In this document: in pieces, positions 60,298 to 64,000 of the stretch
Layout: each line of letters starts with the position of its first letter
Position numbering within the stretch: the stretch's first letter is position 1
DNA from: an uncultured Eubacteriales bacterium
GTDB taxonomy: Bacteria > Bacillota > Clostridia > Saccharofermentanales > Saccharofermentanaceae
Length of the DNA stretch: 64,000 nt
Direction: 5' to 3'
NCBI GenBank assembly: GCA_900314745.1
Contig: OMWK01000008.1
Coordinates: 1-64,000, forward strand
Notes under the pieces: model-generated
What the model saw: the letters and a program-made list of their open reading frames with translations, nothing else
Told to the model about the DNA's origin: nothing
Databases searched by the model: none
Made by a program: the position numbers and the translations under genes

Positions 60298-60324
60298 AGC
60301 TCCCGGTAATGGAGCTTCATTATT
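60298..60324 (+). terminator. Terminator after the small peptide gene
   Basis: AGCTCC and GGAGCT flank CGGTAAT, followed by a T-rich tail (TCATTATT). It ends where the convergent ispD stops and may serve both strands. Confidence 0.7.
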
Positions 60325-61066
60325 ATGTCTTCAGAAGTGCTTCAGCGATCGCGATGTCTTCCGGTGTCGTGATCTTAATGTTCGAGTAGGATCCTTCGAT
60401 GATCCTGACCTCATATCCCAGGATTTCAGCAAGAGCAGTGTCGTCAGTTGCTTCGATACCGTCTCTTGAAGCTCTGTCATAGATCTCTTCGAGCGTTCCG
60501 AACTTAAAGCACTGAGGGGTCTGAACCTCATACAGATTACTCCTTAAAGGAGTGTGATCGACTATCACAGGCTCCTTGTCCTCATGGCTTCTTACGACCT
60601 TGATCGTGTTCTTGGTCGCGACTCCCGATACGCAGACATCGATACCGTTCTCGCATATCGCGGAGAAGCATCTTCCCAGCGAATCGGAATCGATGAGGCA
60701 CCTTGCTCCGTCGTGGATGAATACGGGATCTTTGTTCTCGGGATGAAGATCCTTCAGCGTGCGGACTCCGTTGCCGACCGATTCGGTTCTCGTGGCGCCT
60801 CCCTTGGCGAGGGCCTTGACCATTTTGTAATCGGACTTGCCCTTGATGTATTCTTCCCATGTGGATGCCGCATCAGGTGAGATTACGAGTATTGCTTCGA
60901 TGTCCACACCGTACTCGTCCGCGAATCTTCTGAATGCCGCCATCGTTCTGTCTATAACGGAGATGCCGTCAACTTCCATGAACAGCTTGTTCTTATCGGA
61001 ATGCATTCTGCTTCCGGATCCTGCTGCGGGAATTATCACGTAAAGTCTGTTATGAGAATAGGACAT
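60323..61066 (-). CDS. ispD: 2-C-methyl-D-erythritol 4-phosphate cytidylyltransferase
   Basis: IspD activates MEP with CTP in the isoprenoid pathway. The nucleotide-binding loop is VIIPAAGSGSRMHSDKNKLF, the Asp-containing FIHDGARCLID replaces the usual HDAARP form, and YEVQTPQCFKFGTL is near the end. The 247 residues fit. It starts inside the end of radA (17-base overlap) with CGGAGG upstream. Confidence 0.94.
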   Translation of the reverse strand: MSYSHNRLYVIIPAAGSGSRMHSDKNKLFMEVDGISVIDRTMAAFRRFADEYGVDIEAILVISPDAASTWEEYIKGKSDYKMVKALAKGGATRTESVGNGVRTLKDLHPENKDPVFIHDGARCLIDSDSLGRCFSAICENGIDVCVSGVATKNTIKVVRSHEDKEPVIVDHTPLRSNLYEVQTPQCFKFGTLEEIYDRASRDGIEATDDTALAEILGYEVRIIEGSYSNIKITTPEDIAIAEALLKT

Positions 61067-62450
61067 CTGTAGCCTCCGATACGTTATCTATGAAGAAGAA
61101 CTCCGCCTTGCTGCTGCCCTTCACGGCATTCTTACAGCTCGAGGGGAGAACTATGTTCCTGATGCCGAGTCTGCCCGCTTCATCTATGCGGAGATTGAGG
61201 GATGATACGGGACGAAGCTCTCCTGTGAGTCCGACTTCTCCGAGGACCATGGTATCGGCCTTAAGGGGTATGCCTCTTGCCGAGGATACCACGGCTGCGA
61301 TAAGAGCGAGATCACAGGCGGGATCCGTGACTCTTAAGCCTCCGATGACATTGATGAATACGTCCTTGGTATTAAGGTTGAGCTTGAACTGCTGTTCGGT
61401 GACAGCGAGAAGCATCGACGTTCTCGACCTGTCAGGTCCCGAGGTCATTCTCTGGGGCGTTCCGTAGCAGGTGTCGGCCGCGAGTGCCTGGATCTCTATC
61501 GTAAGTGCGCGTGCCCCCTCCACAATGGAAGTGATGGCTGAACCCGGAGCTTCAAGAGGACGTCCCGTGATCATAAGGGCGCTGGAACTGTCTACGGAGC
61601 GCAGACCCTGCTGCGTCATCTCGAAGAAAGCGAGTTCTCCCGATCTTCCGAATCTGTTCTTGACCGAACGGAGGATCCTGTAAGCGCCGGTGTTATCGCC
61701 TTCGAAGTAAAGAACGGTATCTACCATATGCTCTAAGGTCTTCGGACCTGCGATGGCACCATCCTTGGTCACGTGTCCGACGAGTATTATCGGAAGACCG
61801 TTGGACTTCGCGATTCGGATGAGTCCTGCCGTTACTTCCCTTGCTTGTGATACGCTTCCGGGTGTACCGTTCACGGATTCCGAATAAAGTGTCTGTATGG
61901 AATCGATGATGCAAAGCGAAGGCTTGACCTTGGCCAACTCCTCCGCGATCACCTCGAAGCATGTCTGCGCACAGATGATTATCCTGTCGCCCTTAACACC
62001 GAGTCTGTCTGCTCTCATCCTGATCTGGGCGGGAGACTCCTCGCCTGATACGTACATGATGTCCTGCTCACCCTCGAATGAATTCGCGAGCTGCAGAAGT
62101 ATCGTAGATTTACCTATGCCGGGCTCGCCTCCCAGCAGGGTGACCGAGCCGTCTGTTATGCCCCCGCCGAATAATGTATCGAGCTGATCGATGCCCGTGT
62201 GGAAACGGATGTATTCTTCGTTGCCCGCATCGGCGAGCCTCACGGTCTCGCGTCTGTCGGTCCATGAATATGAGGACGCCTTAAATGCCGGCGAATCGCT
62301 CTTGCTGTTAGTGGAGGACTTGCCCTGTCCTGTTACTGTCGTTGATTCCACAAGGGTGTTGAAACTGCCGCAACCGGGGCATTTGCCCATCCACCCGGTG
62401 GTCTCATAACCGCATTCCTTGCAGAAAAATGTTACGTTCTTCTTAGCCAT
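61050..62450 (-). CDS. radA: DNA repair protein RadA
   Basis: RadA is a RecA-like helicase that helps process recombination intermediates. The 466 residues show the four-Cys zinc finger (CKECGYETTGWMGKCPGC), Walker A GGEPGIGKSTILLQL, the RadA-specific KNRFG motif and a C-terminal Lon-protease-like domain (GGLRVTDPACDLALIAAVVS). TATACT ends six bases before the ATG and no ribosome binding site is seen, which suggests a leaderless mRNA. Confidence 0.96.
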   Translation of the reverse strand: MAKKNVTFFCKECGYETTGWMGKCPGCGSFNTLVESTTVTGQGKSSTNSKSDSPAFKASSYSWTDRRETVRLADAGNEEYIRFHTGIDQLDTLFGGGITDGSVTLLGGEPGIGKSTILLQLANSFEGEQDIMYVSGEESPAQIRMRADRLGVKGDRIIICAQTCFEVIAEELAKVKPSLCIIDSIQTLYSESVNGTPGSVSQAREVTAGLIRIAKSNGLPIILVGHVTKDGAIAGPKTLEHMVDTVLYFEGDNTGAYRILRSVKNRFGRSGELAFFEMTQQGLRSVDSSSALMITGRPLEAPGSAITSIVEGARALTIEIQALAADTCYGTPQRMTSGPDRSRTSMLLAVTEQQFKLNLNTKDVFINVIGGLRVTDPACDLALIAAVVSSARGIPLKADTMVLGEVGLTGELRPVSSLNLRIDEAGRLGIRNIVLPSSCKNAVKGSSKAEFFFIDNVSEATDVLFS

Positions 62451-62456
62451 AATGAG

Positions 62457-62465
62457 AGTATAACA
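62457..62465 (-). promoter_or_regulatory. radA extended -10 promoter, leaderless spacing
   Basis: On the minus strand TGTTATACT lies exactly six bases before the radA ATG. No convincing -35 box is seen. Confidence 0.6.
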
Positions 62466-62534
62466 CGGCAGGGCAGATTCTTATGACCGATTAATGTACC
62501 TCAAAACTGAGAATTTACGTCAAGTAAAAATACT

Positions 62535-63725
62535 TTACAGGAACTCCTTAAGTCTTCTTACGGCTTCCTTCGTGTTCTCTAAGGATCCGAATGCCGTGAG
62601 GCGGAAGTATCTGTCTCCGCCCTTGCCGAAGCCTTCACCCGGAGTACCGACTATCTGCACCTCATTAAGAAGCCTGTCGAAGAACTCCCAGCTACCGCAT
62701 CCTTCGGGGCACTCCATCCAGACGTAAGGCGAGTTCTTGCCGCCGGTATAGAAGATCCCCTTCTCATCGAGAAGTTCCGTTATGAGTCTGGCGTTCTCCT
62801 TGTAGTATGCGATGTTGGACTCGCATGCGCTGATGCCCTCCTTCGAAAGCGCGGCTGCCGCAGCTCTCTGGACAGGGTAGGAGACACCGTTGAACTTCGT
62901 AGCCTGGCGTCTCTTCCAAAGCGCCATGATGCTCACATCTCCCGCCATAAGTGACGAAGGAATCAAAGTCCAGCCGCATCTTACTCCCGTGAAGCCCGCG
63001 AACTTTGAAAAGGAGCAGATCTCGATGGCGCATATGTCGGCCCCTTCGATCTCGAAGATCGTATGGGGGATGCTGTCTCGGCTTATGAAGGCCTCATAAG
63101 CCGAGTCGTAGATGATGAGGCTTCCTGTCTTAAGAGCGTAGTCTACCCATGCCTTAAGACTGTCCTTATCGTAGGAGGCGCCCGTCGGATTATTGGGGGA
63201 GCAAAGGTAGATCACGCTGCCTTCGATCTGCTCCGTAAGCTCTGAAGGCAGAGGCAGGAATCCGTTCTCCTTGGTTCCGTTAATGTAGGTTATGGAGTTG
63301 CCGCTCATCGTGTTCGAGTCGACGTAAACGGGGTAGACCGGGTCGGGGATTATGACGGGGTTGTTCCCTAAGATATCGACGATGTTTCCGAGGTCGCTCT
63401 TCGCTCCGTCAGAGACGAATATGGTATCGGTATCGACTTCAACTCCAAGGCTTCTGTAATGAACTGCGATCGCTTCTCTAAGGAAAGCGTATCCGTACTC
63501 GGGCGGGTAGCCTCTGAATGTCTCGCGGACGCCCATCTCCTCGCAGGCTTTGATCATCGCGTCAGTGACGGTTTTGGGCAGGGGGAGAGTGACGTCGCCG
63601 ATGCCCATTCTGATTATCTTCGCATCGGGGTTGGCGTTCTCGTAAGCTCTCACTCTCGAGCCTATTTCAGAGAAAAGATAGGTCTGCCTGATGTTGCCGA
63701 AGTTGACGTTTGTTTTTATCTTCAT
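62535..63725 (-). CDS. dapL: LL-diaminopimelate aminotransferase
   Basis: DapL converts tetrahydrodipicolinate directly to LL-diaminopimelate with glutamate. This 396-residue fold-type I enzyme has IRMGIGDVTLPLPKTV, FVSDGAKSDLGNI, LCSPNNPTGASYD and the PLP Lys in CSFSKFAGFTGVRCG. It supplies the substrate of the epimerase fused to CarB. The 90-base leader has several competing hairpins, so expression is probably regulated by RNA structure. Confidence 0.93.
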   Translation of the reverse strand: MKIKTNVNFGNIRQTYLFSEIGSRVRAYENANPDAKIIRMGIGDVTLPLPKTVTDAMIKACEEMGVRETFRGYPPEYGYAFLREAIAVHYRSLGVEVDTDTIFVSDGAKSDLGNIVDILGNNPVIIPDPVYPVYVDSNTMSGNSITYINGTKENGFLPLPSELTEQIEGSVIYLCSPNNPTGASYDKDSLKAWVDYALKTGSLIIYDSAYEAFISRDSIPHTIFEIEGADICAIEICSFSKFAGFTGVRCGWTLIPSSLMAGDVSIMALWKRRQATKFNGVSYPVQRAAAAALSKEGISACESNIAYYKENARLITELLDEKGIFYTGGKNSPYVWMECPEGCGSWEFFDRLLNEVQIVGTPGEGFGKGGDRYFRLTAFGSLENTKEAVRRLKEFL

Positions 63726-63815
63726 AGGAAGCGCACTCTCCTTCTACAAAAAATGCGCTCACCCTGAGCTTATTTCCCGCCGGAAAATAACCTCAAGATG
63801 AACGCCGTTGTTCAA
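63726..63815 (-). promoter_or_regulatory. Structured dapL leader RNA (candidate attenuator)
   Basis: Four stems can be drawn on the minus strand. (1) TGAAC with GTTCA (63799-63814). (2) A long stem, CTTGAG-G-TTATTTTCC with GGGAAATAA-G-CTCAGG (63763-63797). (3) GCTCA with TGAGC (63757-63769), followed by six T residues (63748-63753). (4) GCGCA with TGCGC (63731-63758), with AAGGAGAG in the loop. Stem 3 excludes stems 2 and 4. This is not a lysine riboswitch, which is longer. Confidence 0.6.
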
Positions 63816-63821
63816 GACAGA

Positions 63822-63850
63822 AATCTATCATCTAATCCGGGCAATGTCAA
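63822..63850 (-). promoter_or_regulatory. dapL promoter
   Basis: On the minus strand a perfect TTGACA (63845-63850) and TAGATT (63822-63827, TG-extended) are 17 bases apart. Confidence 0.82.
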
Positions 63851-63907
63851 TCTTTGCCGTATGCTGTATAATTACAGTACTTCTTTAATGATCAGAGGAC
63901 GGTTACA

Positions 63908-64000
63908 GTGCTGGAGACAAAGTGGAGCAAATATTACGGAGACTACGCTTTCACCCCCGACATAGACGTTAACAAGTCGGCATACGGAGCGTTGAAGGAT
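63908..64000 (+). CDS. Start of an unidentified gene, cut by the window end
   Basis: A GTG start with AGAGGA eight bases upstream opens a frame of 31 codons to the window end, beginning MLETKWSKYYGDYAFTPDID. TATAAT at 63867-63872 is a possible -10. The sequence is too short to name. Confidence 0.6.
   Translation, partial: MLETKWSKYYGDYAFTPDIDVNKSAYGALKD

Noticed and set aside
63726..63815. Lysine riboswitch before dapL
   Set aside because: The leader is only about 90 bases and lacks the five-helix junction of the roughly 170-base lysine riboswitch.

Overview
The window looks like ordinary chromosome from an anaerobic, low-to-mid GC Gram-positive bacterium of the class Clostridia. The marker genes point that way: a SCIFF peptide with its radical-SAM maturase, formate-tetrahydrofolate ligase, pyruvate phosphate dikinase, LL-diaminopimelate aminotransferase, and Veg, RemA, RqcP and DivIC. 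The genus cannot be read from the sequence; a Saccharofermentans/Oscillospiraceae-type relative is only a guess. I see no insertion sequence, prophage, CRISPR array or attachment site.

Layout. 1-240: end of an rRNA operon (5S) and tRNA-Asn. 289-6655: a three-module membrane acyltransferase/CapA/SGNH protein, a large glycoside-phosphorylase-like enzyme and a cupin. 6774-11928: carA and a carB fused in frame to dapF. 11950-15520: a TetR-controlled esterase operon divergent from fhs. 15520-20935: a beta-lactamase-like surface protein, veg, a Nudix hydrolase, a Crh-like HPr, uvrC and a phosphoesterase. 21060-27359: yicC-remA-gmk-rpoZ-glyQS-ppdK. 27492-35155: an AspT/YidE-type permease, a small alarmone synthetase with a two-component system, two paralogous lipoproteins and a C39-like protein. 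35152-40776 (minus strand): fruK, SCIFF maturase, SCIFF peptide, a lysine/ornithine/arginine decarboxylase-family enzyme, an HD protein and a metzincin-like protein. 40863-43117: divIC, a candidate small RNA and rmuC. 43114-46637 (minus): ridA-ilvA-ilvB behind an Ile-codon attenuator. 46717-60005: SRP RNA, dnaX-ybaB-recR-rqcP, trpS, a sirtuin, an oxidoreductase, an RsmC-like methyltransferase, mrp, ispF, a DUF2142 protein and gtrA. 60130-64000: an unannotated 53-codon gene, ispD-radA, dapL with a structured leader, and the start of one more gene.

How the genes work together. Amino-acid and nucleotide supply is a theme (carA, carB-dapF, dapL, ilvB-ilvA-ridA, gmk), and much of it appears controlled by RNA leaders rather than T-boxes: a peptide-coding attenuator before ilvB, a multi-stem leader before dapL and a terminator in the carA leader. 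Isoprenoid genes ispF and ispD flank a DUF2142-GtrA pair that may use polyprenyl-linked sugars.

Three cross-window observations stand out. Six genes lack a Shine-Dalgarno sequence and start exactly six bases after a -10 hexamer, which predicts leaderless mRNAs. Several exported proteins have hydrolase or thioredoxin folds whose catalytic residues are substituted. An 18-base perfect complement exists between the 3'UTR of an HD-domain gene and the 5'UTR of the Crh-like gene, which could be a base-pairing RNA. All calls come from reading the sequence; no database search or folding program was run.
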